Assembly (NCBI RefSeq): GCF_947242115.1
Contig: NC_074713.1
Location: forward strand, 25,075,378-25,139,377
Length of the DNA: 64,000 nucleotides
Origin: Biomphalaria glabrata
Lineage: Eukaryota > Mollusca > Gastropoda > Planorbidae
Direction of reading: 5' to 3'
This document shows positions 13,001 to 24,779 of this stretch, piece after piece (the stretch's first letter is position 1; every line of letters begins with the position of its first letter). The position numbers and the translations under genes were made by a program. The notes under the pieces are model-generated. The model had not been told where the DNA came from. It searched no databases and saw nothing but the letters and a program-made list of their open reading frames with translations.

Positions 13001-16000
13001 GGCGAACATTATTTCTCTTACCTCTAAATTTAGTAGCGTGACCTAATTTCCATACTATGACGTCACGGACCAGTGTAGTGAGGGAGAAAGACATCTCGAA
13101 TGGCTACGAGACTAAGACTTTTTAGTGTCCCTAAAACCCACATTAAAATGCTAATATCTCATTAACGGCTGAAAAAGTTATAGAAAATATTTTGCATACA
13201 CGTTTTTTTAAGCATTATATTACAGAAAACAAGTATTAAAACGGTTTCTGTGATTGACCCCAAAACCTCTTCAGTTGGTCTTTAAAGAACCTCACAACTC
13301 AGGGCTCCAAAGTATCAGTCAGTTTAATTTCAAATACATTACAAATACTGTACAGTTGGCAACAACATCACACTAACTGTCCAAAACCTAGCCTTGCTCC
13401 GCCTGACTTCACACACCGTCTGTCTCTAATTTCGCCCCGTCTGGTCACATTGCGAGGTAATGTGAAGTCAAGTGATTCAGACACACTCGTTATTATATAG
13501 TGTCTCTACTGGCCTCGAACCTTCTTGACCATTCCAGTTGATCACTTTCGCCGTGACTTGCGTGCGTAATATTTACACACAGGTCGTTGTCGAACTGGCC
13601 TGTACTGTCACTGGTCACGGTTGACCGCTCGTCTAGCGCCGGACTGGGGCGATTTGCGTAGGCTAAAAACACACACAGCCTACGAACATCTGTGTCACCA
13701 CCGAGTTTGTAACAATATATTATTCTAAAATCTCTACACATTTATTAAGATAAATCAACTCTAATAATGCATATCCTTATCCAGAGGATATTAGTAGCAT
13801 TAATTCTCTATTCTTGAAGATATTTCATTTATCTTTACATAAGGTTCTGTAAGGTTGTAATTGCTAAAAATGGTAATAATACAAAATACCAATGGCATGC
13901 CTCTCAAATAGCTTCTGACAACGAGTCAAACTCCTGGCTTTCATGTGTGGCCCAGATATAGGGTCTCACAGTACTGTTTTCATTAACCAGAAAGCTTCTG
14001 GAAGGAGGATTTCATTAGAAGGAAAACTCTGAATGCAGCTATACATGGGAAAGGCTTAACCCTGAGGAAAAATCAGGAGCCAGCAGCCCATAGGCAGCTT
14101 GCGACACACAGTGCTACATACTGGCAGGATCCCAAGCTGTGGTTCCTCGGGACACATCAACTGCATGGAGGAGGAGAACTGCATGGAGGAGGGGAACTGC
14201 TACGTGGGTGAACACAGCTACAACCATAGCTAATGCTCAGGCATTCATCTGGACAGAGGTTGCTATGCAGCTGCCGTTCCTTTGAACACATCAGGCATTC
14301 ATCTCATAGTTGCTTCCCAACTGAATTATTTTTCTAATAGCAAAATGATAACTCACACAGTAATCAATGCAATATTAAAATAATCACTCACACAATGATC
14401 TGCAATCAGCTCATGCTCCAAGTAGTAAAGGTGAAAATGTAAATGATTGACTGAAGCAAAGGCACAAAGACTGTTGAAGCCCATTAGCAGTCCTCTAAAA
14501 GTACAAAGTCAATTTCTTTTTACAGATTAGTTACACTTAGATATTATGTATTAAACTTTTTCTTTTTTTTTTCCAAAGATATTTTTCTTTTGATAAGACT
14601 TTAATAGTCAATTATTTAATATTAAAAGTTTGTCACAGTACCTTCTTTTGTCTAACTAACACATACCTGTGGCTGCTGAGTAAAATTGTTTCTAAGGCAA
14701 CTTGAATAGAAACCTCTGTCAGGATCTTTGGAGAACAAACAAAGTAAAGACCATGAGTGTGACATTTTAACTACAGCCAGTAAACACCTACAATGTTTAG
14801 ATCCTGATTTTATTTTTATTTTTTTAACAAATTTAAGACAAATGTATTTAAATAGTTCATTCACATCTATCAATGAAAAAATTAATTAATGTCTGATCAA
14901 ATCATCCCAATTGACTTTTTAAACAAGTGATGTGAACAATGTTTGAATATTACAAAATTAAATTATTTTAAAAAAATGAAAAGTTATTTATTGTAAAAAA
15001 ATTTTTTTAACGACTTAACAAAATAAAACTAATTATGATTTCATGCATGCTTTCTAATATTCCACTATAAGCGATGTAAATTTAACAAAAATGTTAATTC
15101 TTGCCACATGCAACATGTTTTTGAATTGTTATTTCATACATAATTTGTTTAAAAATCAGATTATTTTTTTTAACCATTCCTTTAAAAAAATGTGGCTAAT
15201 GCCATACCCAATTAATTTAGAGGTTTGTGTTCAAGTAATCATTTCATTGATTAGTTTTCAAAGTAGTCATTTCAATGATTAGTTTTCAAAGTAGTCATTT
15301 CATTGATTAGTTAAGGTAAGATTAAAGTTCACCAACACCAAGCTCAGAAACAGCATTTAAAAAGAAAAAGTATACTATGAATAACATAATTAATTTAAGC
15401 GTTTCTACAAAATAAATTTTTTTTTCTTACAAACTGGAAAAAGTAAAATATATTATACTACTGTTATTTCATTTTCAAAAGAATGCTTCATGCAAACTCT
15501 CAATCTAAAACAAACCACCAATTGAACTTGATGTCTAAAAAAAAACCAACAATAACAGGCAACTCGGATACTGTTTGAACTTACCACATAGATATGTGGA
15601 CTATCCAGTGTGTATACTAGTGATTAAGCAAAAAAAAGAGAGACCTCAGATGGTACTCACACATACTTGAGCAGGAAGTTTGTCTATCTGAGGAACTAAG
15701 AGACAATGGCCATATTCCATGGGGCTGACATTAACTACCAATGTGTGCCTCTCTGGTCTCTTTGTTTCACAGCTGCTGCACTCAGCATCCACCTGAAGAT
15801 ATAGCATAAAAAAAACTTGGTAGATTTAAGTTTGTCATGGGTAATGAGATGTAGAGGATTTTAACCAAAGCTTCAAAATTTGACTTTGTATTTGGAGAAA
15901 TATTTCTTTTCTTTAAGCATGCACATTTACTGTCACTAAGCCTGCATGAATGATGTGGACTCAATTGTAAGAGTTGCCTCAATTCCAGTCTGCTAGATAG

Positions 16001-19000
16001 ATCTGCGGTGGCAGTCCTACGCTTCTCTAGGAGCGATAACATATAAACCAAGCTCATTATTGAGGCGTTGTGGCTGAGGGGTGAAGCGCTTGACTTCCAA
16101 ACCAGGGTCCTGGGTTAGAATCCTGGTATTTTTTATTTCAGGATCTTTGGGCGCCTCTGTGTCCACCCAGCTCTAATAGGTACCTGACATTAGTTGGGGA
16201 AAGTTGGTCATTGTGCTGGCCACATCATACCCTTGTTAACAGTAGACCACAGAAACAGATGACCTTTGCATCATCTGCCCTATAGACCACAAGGTCTGAA
16301 AGGGGAGCTTTACTTTTACTTTATTGACACTGGAAACATCTCTTTGCTCTACCAACCAAATCTAAAAAAAAAGTTTTCTCTGAAATCATGTGCAACACAG
16401 AAAATCAAGCTATGTAATATGCCAAACCTGTTAATGGCCACATCTTAAATTTTGCTAATAACCAGGTAATTATTAGTTGCCTGATAATCTCAAGATTTGA
16501 GAGCAGTGCCCTAAACATTTGCAGCTACTCCTCACTAGTCTCCCCCAAAAAATTAACACAAATAATAATTTTTGAAGTCCATCAATGCCCCTATCTTACC
16601 TATATACTGAATTTCTCTACAAGGATTCTATATAAAAAAAAATAAAAGATTCAGGGGAGACTAATAGAAAAGTAATAGCAAAACCTGTGGACATTAAGAG
16701 ACTTTAGCTTACCTTCCCATTGCAAACCAGATAACCATTAGGCACTCCATTCTTGAAATAATCATTTCTTGAACATTGAGATCCTGTGGCAGAACTTGTT
16801 TCTGTTTTGTTGACAAGGTTGAAGATGACCTCTTTTGGCTGCACTCGAGTAAAGTTGAAATCTTCTGGATTAAACTGCTGGTGCACACTTGTAATTTCCT
16901 GTGGCTTCCGTCTTTCTCTGGCTCTGAGAGTGTTTAACTGAATGCACAGTTTGAAAATGAATTTCCTTTTAGATTCCAAAATATATATTTTTGCTGCCTT
17001 AATTTTTCAAAAACCAAGTCAACAAATTTACAGCCATTTATAAAAAAAAAAAAATATTAAAAAGAAATGAATGGAAAATAATTATTAAAAAAAGCAGTGT
17101 GACTAGTTATATTTCAACAATGACAATATTTCTAACAAGATTTCATTGCTCAAATTTCTTCTTTAAAATTGCGAGACTCCTAACTACTGTGAAATTCAAA
17201 TGGTCCAGTAAAAAAAGGTTTACACAGCTCTGGCTGAGAGTTTGAAAGGTTAAGTGTGAAGAAATAAAATCATTCAGTAGTCTCTACTATCATAGTTTCA
17301 GTGCAGACCTCTATGTTGTCTCTCCTAGTAAACGGAGAGCTAACATTGCAACAGACCCATACTACATCTTATGTACAGCTTATGTAAACACTGCCATCTG
17401 GACTGACATTGGCTTTGATGGCTTGTGCATAGACTGTGCCAGTTGAGATCTAACCAAGTAGTAATGTTTACAGAAAACAATGGGATAGAAAGTTAGCAGC
17501 AGTTTTTAAACTTTTATATAAGAAGAGCTCTTTATAACTTGTTCAGAACAATAATCTTTTTTTTTTTTTAAAGTGAAATCTGGATCACTTTTTTCTTAAT
17601 TTTTTTAATTTTCTATACTCTGGCAAAGTATAGGCCAGACATAAATTTTTTTATAAAAGTTACGGAAGCTTTTTTTTTTTTTTTTTTGTTCAAAAGAATA
17701 AAAAGTATATATATATTTTAAAATATTGCTTATTTGATTTTTTTTAAAAGTTAGACACCACTTTTAAAACCAGAAATAGTAGCTAATGTTGAAAATTGTT
17801 TCATTTTACGTTTCACATAGTCCATTTAGAACTGAAGATTATTTCATCCAAGGCCAAAACTACATCAGCTATCTATCTGATGCAGGCTTGCATATATTTC
17901 CAATGTGACATGCCATTTATAAAAAGGTAGTATTAGCTGTAAGTTACAAGCCCACAGAATATAATGATAATACAAAGTTTCTTTTTATATAAATACTTAT
18001 GTCAATTAGTAGTTACTGCAGTAATTTTTTCCTATTCATTAGCCCAAATTAATCATATACCATCTAAAGCAACTGGATTGGTCTAAAATATGTCTTACAA
18101 AGTTTATTTTTTAACATTATATTATTTTGTTTCATTCTACCCTGAAAACATAAATGAGAAAAATATATTGCTTGAACAACTATTTATTTTCAGTCAATCA
18201 GCTCTCTCTAACAATATGCTTAGTTACTTCTACTTGACCCACTTTAGAGAGCTATTTTAAATGCTCTGTATTAATATGTTCCCCATCAGTCCCTGCTTGT
18301 CTACAATTTCAGTTCAACATTAAGTCAAAATACCTAATAGATGCTTTTGAAACTGCAACCAAAGTTGCCATTTCCACTTTTTTTTTATAGAAATTTCTAG
18401 ACTAAAAGATGAGAGATTTTCAGGTTAAACTGAACATTTTTAAAAACTATTCAGAAGTAATAACATAATTAAGTTGCAATTTTTTTTGGAGAGGGATTAT
18501 TTTATTTATTTGTCAATGGTTTTACTTTATTAATTAAATATTTTTTTATTTTTTTTTTCCATGTATGAAGATCTACATTTAAATTTTTGGAAGGTTCTGA
18601 CACCAGGTAAGGGGAAGAGGTAAAAACTTAGAAACAAAACCATAGCAAGGAGAAACTAGTCTACCTGAGCAACATAATGTTTAGGACCTGGAAGTATCCT
18701 GGTAACAATATGGCCAATGTTGTAGCGAAATACTCCATCGTTCATAGCAATGTCCCACCGTTTTCGAAGCTCAAGGTCAAACTGTGCATAATAAACAAAT
18801 AATTTAAAGCATCAACACACACACAAAACACTAACAAGCATTCATACAAAATTTTGTGAGCAGTTATTTATAGTGCTTGAAAAGTCTTGGAAGATTTAAT
18901 TGATATTTTACGAAAGGCAAGATGCCACAATAAGCAAGTTATTCCCAGCTTTAATGGGATGCAGTTAAGAAGAAGAAGACACAGTCAGGAGGATAAAATG

Positions 19001-20665
19001 ATATACCCACAAGGGGGGTGTTACGTGTGCAGCATAATGTGAATTTGTAATGGTGCGAATGTGTGTTGAAAGAGTAGAGAAGATGGAATCCAAAAATAGA
19101 GTAATGTAATCAAAGTTATTATTAACACATTATTAATTGTAACTCAAGATTAAAGTCATCATAATCTACCATATATGAGTCTATTATTGTATCATTAAAA
19201 GTCTCATCTGTACGTAACAAACCCAACGTAGAATATAAACAAGCACAATAACTTTTCCAATACAATGAGTTATTTAAATCAATTGAAAAACAGAGTACAA
19301 AACAGAAATCATCAGCTGGCTTAAAATGACTGACCCAATTACTGCATTTCCCTTTGTATACCAAAGCAACATTTCTGTTCATGTACATTTATATGATAAT
19401 TTTATATTTTCTAATCACTGTTGGAAATTTCCACTTTTTGTTACCATCTTGTAATTTGTTTGCCCATGGTGGCATGTATGACAACATAATTTATGCTCAA
19501 GAACTTGTTTATTTTCATAAGTTCTTCATGTGTTTTTTTTAAGACAGCACTAATCATTAAATTTAGGTTGAGAACAATTGAAGCCCTTCCTGCATGGTCA
19601 AAACTAAGTACAATCTCAGACCAATCTTTGAAAAGATGATTCTTGTAGGCTGGGCTTATTGGATTACATGAGCAGCAATAATGTTTGGGTTAGAATGTGT
19701 ACAAGAAGTAATCAGAATGGAAAACGTTCTTTTGTCATTCACAGAAAGAGAGAAACATACTCTACTGAGCTTTATTGGAGAGTCATCACACCATGGGGCA
19801 GTCTGATAGATGAAATCCTCTTCTGTGTACTCAAAGTTATCTGTGTTGTCCCAGGTGTTGCACTAGATGATAAAACAAAATACAATAACAATAGTTTTAA
19901 ATCTTAGAAAGCCTAGCTTAGCTAAAATAATGTTGATGACAATAAACTGAACATCAAGAATATATGTACTTTACAAAGTAAACTATCTGTACAAACAGTA
20001 ACATGTTTTAGATTTACTGTTTAATGTAAAATTAATAGAGACATAGTACAAACAAAAAGTAAAATTGGTATATAAATGTTAAATGCTTTTAATCTACATG
20101 TGATTGCCATAATACTAAATATTTCTTTGTTATTCACGACTTCTCTATTCTTGTCTTATTTTTTAAAACTACTGTCTAAGAACATTGCTTTTAAAACCTA
20201 TTTTTTTGGTATTTCATATCTAGCACAAATGTATAATAAAATGGTAAATGGCACCCTTAAGTATCTTAGCTTATTTCTTCATTTATATCTCCAATTTGAT
20301 AGTTTATAGTGAACCTTTTTGTATGACTTAGATACTAGCAGAGCTGCTTCTACTTTAAATCTATGTGAAATATTATTAAATCTAGTTCATTGATGATATA
20401 AAAACTGTCAGGTTTTACTTGACTATTTAGTCTTTGTATACCTCTAAGCTTTTGTGCTCTGACAAGTTAGTTTTTTAAGTGCACAAGCCTAAATATAAAA
20501 AATAAAAGCAGAAAAATAAATTACCACATGAGGTGCATTTATTCTTGCATTTACAATCTCTGAAGACTCCATGGGTTTCTGTTGAGAAAGCCCTCTGAAT
20601 AACTGTTTGGTTATGGAAAACCTAGAATGATCTACCACTTTGTTGATGTTTACCAGCTGTCTCAT
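4022..20665 (-). CDS. GDPGP1: GDP-D-glucose phosphorylase 1, complete 11-exon gene
   Basis: The enzyme phosphorolyses GDP-D-glucose, a quality-control role against misformed GDP-glucose; it belongs to the GALT branch of the HIT superfamily and is expected to be cytosolic. Exons, 5' to 3' on the minus strand: 20665-20525, 19862-19761, 18781-18665, 16937-16713, 15792-15667, 14725-14667, 14494-14392, 8985-8885, 8274-8129, 5774-5709, 4173-4022. All junctions are AG/GT and all phases agree, giving 445 residues (human about 385). Family signatures in order: FDLELRKRW..GVFRY, QFNPEDFNF, VNVSPMEYGHCLLVP, GFNSLCAFASVNHLHFH (HxHxH active-site region), NEIAHNVFICRG, VRLFIWPRKK, FNVACIELGGHLPIK. The start is the first ATG after an in-frame TAG. 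The C-terminal tail is acidic. Introns hold LINE, SINE, satellite and LTR debris. Family identity is remembered, not searched, but many blocks match. Confidence 0.93.
4737..4905. repeat. Dispersed repeat, copy 1 (GTTGTATTTACTGA family)
   Basis: It contains GTTGTATTTACTGAGCACC, CCTTCTCCCAGATA, ATTGGACCATAG and GCTATAAGCATGAAA. All recur in the same order at 60912-61062. No coding potential. It lies in the last GDPGP1 intron. Confidence 0.65.
5250..5515 (+). mobile_element. Decayed LINE, C-terminal fragment
   Basis: Translation fragments in different frames give WFGHIVRHI, then GRPKKS, then LRTAADLEKWMDLFTRMV, the usual order at the end of a LINE ORF2 (WLGH, GRPK, DR..W). Stops and frameshifts show it is dead. 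It lies in the last GDPGP1 intron, antisense to the gene. A relative is at 8335-8600. Confidence 0.6.
8335..8600 (+). mobile_element. Decayed LINE, C-terminal fragment, second copy
   Basis: It shares AAAGAAAAGCTG.CTGGACAATG, AAGAACAGCTGCT and CACAGCACCCCTA.GACAAA with 5250-5515, so it is the same LINE family. A poly-G run near 8513-8529 interrupts it. It lies antisense in GDPGP1 between exons 8 and 9. Confidence 0.6.
9365..9654. repeat. 16-bp microsatellite-like array, about 18 copies
   Basis: The unit is ACACCATATCTATTTT with variants (CACATC, TTAAAC). It lies in the GDPGP1 intron between exons 7 and 8. Confidence 0.9.
11280..11530. repeat. Dispersed repeat with AATAAA and (ATT)n tail
   Basis: A segment ending in ACAATAAAG followed by an (ATT)n run, typical of a retroposed tail. 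It begins after a (TA)n tract. The body is not recognised. Confidence 0.35.
11614..11757 (-). mobile_element. LINE 3' fragment, same family as 53827-55850
   Basis: It starts with the (CTT)n tail and continues CCAGCTTTATTGCTGCTGAG to TTGGTTATGTTGGGCT, nearly identical to 53830-53964. It is a severely 5'-truncated copy lying inside the TTAA element. Confidence 0.8.
11840..11955. repeat. Dispersed repeat (CGAAGATTAAGGATGAATGC family)
   Basis: It contains GAATGCAGCATTTCTC and TTGTATATTTTGTCATAT. Diverged relatives are at 26060-26155 and, inverted, near 49395-49445. No reading frame; the family is not recognised. Confidence 0.5.
13975..14325. repeat. Dispersed repeat, related to 50890-51065
   Basis: The shared ordered words are GCAGCTATAC, GGGAAAAG, AAAAATCAGGAG, GGCAGCTTG, AGGCATTCATCTCA and TAGTTGCTTC. 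It lies within a GDPGP1 intron. Contains a tandem GCATGGAGGAGGnGAACT. The type is unknown. Confidence 0.5.
16063..16330 (+). mobile_element. tRNA-derived SINE, family A, near full length
   Basis: The head has GTGGCTGAGGGGTGAAGCGC and GGTTAGAATCC as A and B boxes. The body contains CTGACATTAGTTGGGGAAAG, GTGCTGGCCACAT, CTTGTTAACAG and CAAGGTCTGAAAGGGGAGC. Further copies are at 28757-29014 (-), 29906-30147 (-), 44365-44580 (+) and 48470-48630 (+). Confidence 0.8.
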
Positions 20666-21032
20666 AAAACTTGGTTCCAATTCAAGCTATTTTACAAATA
20701 CATGTTTGACTAAGAGTAAGAGAAAAAAAAAAGGAAATATAAATCTTTTAAAACTTTCAGCTTTAAGCTCAACAAAAAATTAAAAATTTATATATTTTTT
20801 TTTTTTTTTTGTAAAATTTCAGAAAAGTAACCATATTGCATATTTGTACAACTTTGGAGAAAGGAGGAAAATAAATAGAGAACTAGCACTTTTGATGTAT
20901 CCTAGATGTAGCCAATAGCCTAGACATAGCCAATGCAACACATGAAATTGCCTGTGCTACGTGTGTGTAGTTGGCCTCACATGTACAATACTCTGCCAAT
21001 ACAGTTACAACAATATATAAAATAGATATAGA
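20666..21032. promoter_or_regulatory. GDPGP1 upstream region, promoter not resolved
   Basis: Sequence immediately 5' of the GDPGP1 start. An in-frame TAG precedes the ATG, so 20666 upward is 5' UTR or an intron boundary (a weak AAAATAG acceptor is possible near 20690). A poly-T tract and AT-rich DNA follow. No TATA or initiator could be chosen with confidence. Confidence 0.25.
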
Positions 21033-21112
21033 GATGGCTGCCTGCTCATGTGGTATGTGCTCTAGACTATCATTTCGATGGTCGCGGGTTTGAACCCTGC
21101 TATCTATCAAAA
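21033..21112 (+). mobile_element. tRNA-derived SINE, family B head
   Basis: TGGCTGCCTGCTCATGTGG with a B box GGTTTGAACCC. A longer copy is at 61548-61700. Tail-only copies near 24600-24670 and 40355-40430 share CTGAAGGAACATC.AAA. Confidence 0.65.
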
Positions 21113-21579
21113 TATATTAAATTAATTATATATTTGATTTCTTAGCATTTAAATTGATAATGATAGTCTAGAAAAGATTTAATAATTTCATCAATATGGG
21201 ATTCTATAAAAGTTTATTTATTTTAAGACTCACTTGAGACTAGATCCAGGTATATATATATATATTGAGTTTTTAGTCTACGTAACTGGTTTACCATGAA
21301 TAAGATCTAGATCTATATATTTATATATATCTTAATCTTTGATTTCTTAGCATTTAAATTGGTAATTTCTCTAAATCTAGAGTCTAGAAAAGATATAAAT
21401 TCAAGATTTAATCATTTCATCAATATGATGGGGATTCCATGAAAGTTTTTCATTTATTATAACACCTAGACTCTCTACCATGCTAGAGCCTAGAATAGTC
21501 TAGATCTAGGTAACTGGTTAACCATGAATAAGATATTATATATATATATATATATGTATGTATATATATATATATATAC

Positions 21580-22515
21580 ATGGGTGTAGCCAGGAGGGGG
21601 TTTTGGGGTTCAAAGCCCCTACCCCTGGAAAGGAAAATGCCCCCCCCCCTGGGGGGGGTGGAATTTAGTGACTGATTTTTTGCATAGATTTTGTTTATTT
21701 TAACTGAGATTTTAACACTAAACCATCACTTGCCCCTGAACAGCCAAGAGTTTTGAGTTTAAAATCCCTTACCAGGGGGTTTCGCAGTCTAATCCCCCCA
21801 CTTCTATAAAAGAAAACCAAAAAAAAAAAGAATGCAAACGATAATTGCCAAATTCCAAGAGCATAGCTAATAAAGATTTCCATTTCAAAACCCCCTCAGA
21901 AAGTTACGATAAAACTATCCTTACATCAGTCACCAGATTCTATGAGCATAGCCAAGAGAGGTTTTATGTTTAAAACCCCCCTCCAGCGGGATTTGAAGCT
22001 AAAAAATACTTCTCCAATTAAAAAAAAAAAAAGCAAATTACTTACTCAAAAATCTATGAGTGCAGCCAAAGGGGTTTAGAGTTTAAACCTCCCTTCAGCG
22101 GGGTTTGAAGCTAAAAAATACCTCTTCGATATAAAAAAAAATCAAATTACACACTCAAAATTCTATGAGCGTACCCAAAGAGATTTTGAGTTTAAAACCC
22201 TCTTCAGCTGGATTTGAAGCTAAAAAATACCTCTTCAATATAAAAAAAAGCACTGATGGTTTAAATACCACCATACAGAGAGATTTGAGGCTGAAAACCT
22301 CTCTCTTCAATTTTATTCTAAAGCAAACTAGTCACCAAATTCTATGAGTGTAGCTAAGGGGGTTCTGAATTTAACAAAAAAAATCCACAGATTTTTTAGT
22401 TAAAAACCCCACAAAAAAATGATTTTGACGATACACTTCCCAGTTCGATATAAAATCTAAAGCAAACTACAGTTACCTAATTCCAAGAGCATAGCCAAGA
22501 GAGGTTACACATTTC
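21580..22515. repeat. Palindromic array, inverted relative of 1000-1660
   Basis: Units of roughly 100-130 bp repeat GTGTAGCCAAnGGGG, TTTGAGTTTAAAACCCC, GGGTTTGAAGCTAAAAAATA and CCTCTTC(G/A)ATATAAAA. These are reverse complements of words in 1000-1660. It starts just after a (TA)n tract. It is non-coding. Confidence 0.75.
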
Positions 22516-23590
22516 TACCAGTGGATGGGCTCCGTTAATAAATTGCAGTGCAACTACCTAATCTAGATTAATTATAGAACTACTATCTAGACTAGATAGA
22601 GGCTAGTACTGTAGAGGCCTAGAGTCAGTAGAATAAGAGAGGTAGTACTACTACTAGTTTAGTTACTAGAGTCTATTAAATTAGTCTCTATGCAGATCTA
22701 GAATCTAAATTAGATTTTAGATCTATACTTTATACTTAATACTAGATCTATAAATATAATTAATTATAAAATATAGATCTAGACTATAAATAATAATTTA
22801 ATAATCTATATATAATCTATTGAGAGATCTAGATTAAAATTAAAAATTAAATATAATCTAATATAATAATAATTATTTAATTATAATAATATAATAATAT
22901 AATATTATTATTATATCTACTCAAATCTACTGTCAGAATAGTCACATAGACAGATGTGAGATAGTGAATTAAAATTAAAACTAGATCTAGATCTAGATCT
23001 TATCTATCTTTAGAAAGAAAATCTAGTAATTTAAGTAATGTCGTGACTATAAAAGTATTAAAACTAGATCTAGACCTATAAGATAACTATATAATAATAA
23101 TAGTAGATCTATATAAAAAATAATAGTTACTAGATCTAGATCTAGTAATAACTAGATGCACTAGGATGTAGTACTAACTAGTGTCACTTGACTTGTGAGT
23201 CTATTAGAATAGTGAATAGTCAATAGATGAATAGTCTAGATCTACCTACATCTAGATCTAGTGACTAGTCTAGTACTAGTAGATGCAAATCATACGGGCC
23301 CTACATTAAGTTATCAAATCTATATAGATTCTAAATATAGATGCTAATCATACCCCTACATTAAATTATCAAATCTATATCTAAATAACTATTTAGTATA
23401 GATCTACTTACACTATTATCACTATAGTGGTATAGTGACTATGCCGATACCTATTGTATGTCTATGGTCATGGTATACAAAATATACACATAGTGGGTGA
23501 CATAGTGACGAGTATAATTTTTTTTTTTTTGAAGAGCCGAAAAAGTTCATTTTATACTTTCAAAAATCCCCAGACCTCTAGATCTAGATC
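22516..23590. repeat. AGATCT/CTAG-rich low-complexity DNA
   Basis: Strongly AT-rich with very frequent TAGATCTAG-type palindromes and few other 6-mers. No reading frames of note. Similar texture at 10560-11120 and 24780-26250. Confidence 0.6.
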
Positions 23591-23593
23591 TTA

Positions 23594-24170
23594 CACAATC
23601 TTATCTTATCTTATATAATACAGACGTTACTTCAAAAAAGAAGATGATTACGTCCTACGCGTCATGCATTTAGTCATGCATATTAACCAATGACTTAAAT
23701 TCTGCCAAGTCACTGGTTTTCCTGGCTAGCTCAGGCAACCCATTCCATGCTCTAATAGCACTAGGGAAGAAGGAGTATTTGTACAAATTTGTCCTAGCAT
23801 ATGGGACGAGGAATGTGCCATTATCTTTGTGTCTTTCAGAGTATTTTATTAAATTTTGTTTTTGTATTTGAAGATTATGGTTCAGTGTTTTATGTATTAT
23901 TGCTACTTTACTTTTGAGCCTTCTGTCCTGAAGGCTTTCTAAATTTAGTGATTTCACTAAAGGTGTTACTCTAGTCAAATGTGAATATTCGTTTGTTATG
24001 AATCGCACTGCTCTATTTTGTGTCTGTTCTAGTTTCTTAATGTTTTCTTGAGTTGAGGGGTCCCAAACAGAGGATGCATATTCTATTATTGGCCTAATCA
24101 AGGTTAAATAACATTTTAGTTTTATGTTCTTATTTGATTTATAGAAATAATACACAAGACAGTAACATGT
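23594..24170 (-). mobile_element. LINE 3' end (CR1/L2/Jockey-like RT C-terminus)
   Basis: A 161-residue open frame (24155-23670) carries the post-RT region YLTLIRPIIEYASSVWDP, LEQTQNRAVRFI, and a C-terminal SFFPSAIRAWNGLP motif typical of these LINE clades. The 3' tail is a (TAAGA)n run at about 23594-23615. The copy is 5'-truncated at about 24170. A short second piece of the same LINE lies at 24545-24600. Confidence 0.85.
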
Positions 24171-24181
24171 AGATCTAGATC

Positions 24182-24262
24182 GGGGGGTTATCAGTCTGTG
24201 GATCGGGACCCACTTGAAATAAGAGGTCGCCTAATAAGATCGTCGGAAAAATACTTTTTTTT
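24182..24262 (+). mobile_element. hAT element end, diverged
   Basis: The order TCAGTCTGTGGATCGGGACCC, GGTCGCCTA, ATCGTCGGAAAAATA mirrors the inverse of the right end of the hAT element at 58315-58405. Its partner end was not found, and no 8-bp duplication could be assigned. Confidence 0.5.
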
Positions 24263-24779
24263 TTTTTTACAAAAACAACAACAACTTGATATTTATAAAA
24301 ATGTTCATGGGTAGTTACTATTATTTGTTTCTATCATTATCAGACTCATTCGAGGATAAATGTTACAAACAACTAAATCAGAATGTTTTCAAACATTTTA
24401 ATTGACGCATCGTAAATATTTGTAACAGTTTAAATTGCTGTCCATCAAATGGCTTGGCGAAATGCCAATTACCTATACATAGAAATAGAGTCTATATAGT
24501 TTTTGTGATTTAACATACAGCTCTAGCTATTCCTCTAAGATTTCACGGTTGAGGGGTCCTAAACAGAGGATGCATATTTTAATATTGGCCTAACAAATGT
24601 TAGCCCTAGTCCCGGGTTTATACCCTGTCCGCTCACATCAACTCTGAAGGAACATCCAAACCATATAAAACATTATGGCCTAGTTGTTTGATAAATTCTA
24701 CGTCTACAAAAAGCCATACCCCCAGATTATGGTAAAACCCAAAGCCTTGACAACCCTGGTAGATTTTTAAATCTAGTTG

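Larger units (their letters stand above)
10338..13281. mobile_element. Non-autonomous DNA element, TTAA target duplication, 20-bp TIRs
   Basis: The ends are AGACCAACTGAAGAGGTTTT (10338-10357) and its perfect inverse at 13262-13281, each flanked by TTAA (10334-10337 and 13282-13285). A subterminal word TATAGTATGGAAAT / CATAGTATGGAAAT occurs inverted inside both ends (near 10530 and 13050). No transposase reading frame was found. The TTAA duplication points to the piggyBac superfamily by inference. It carries a LINE 3' scrap and other repeats. Confidence 0.68.
10268..13725 (-). mobile_element. Solo LTR of an LTR retrotransposon, split by a TTAA element
   Basis: Read on the minus strand, the outer parts (13725-13286 and 10333-10268) form one LTR-like unit of about 510 bp with TGTTAC...GTAACA ends, flanked by an AT-rich TATAT-type short duplication. 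There is no internal coding region, so this is a solo-LTR fossil, probably Ty3/gypsy-like. The GC-rich tone of 13380-13700 against its surroundings supports a foreign origin. It is older than the DNA element inside it. Confidence 0.55.

Noticed and set aside
13493-13741. 82-codon minus-strand frame in a GC-richer stretch
   Set aside because: It falls within the solo LTR and has no host-gene signature.
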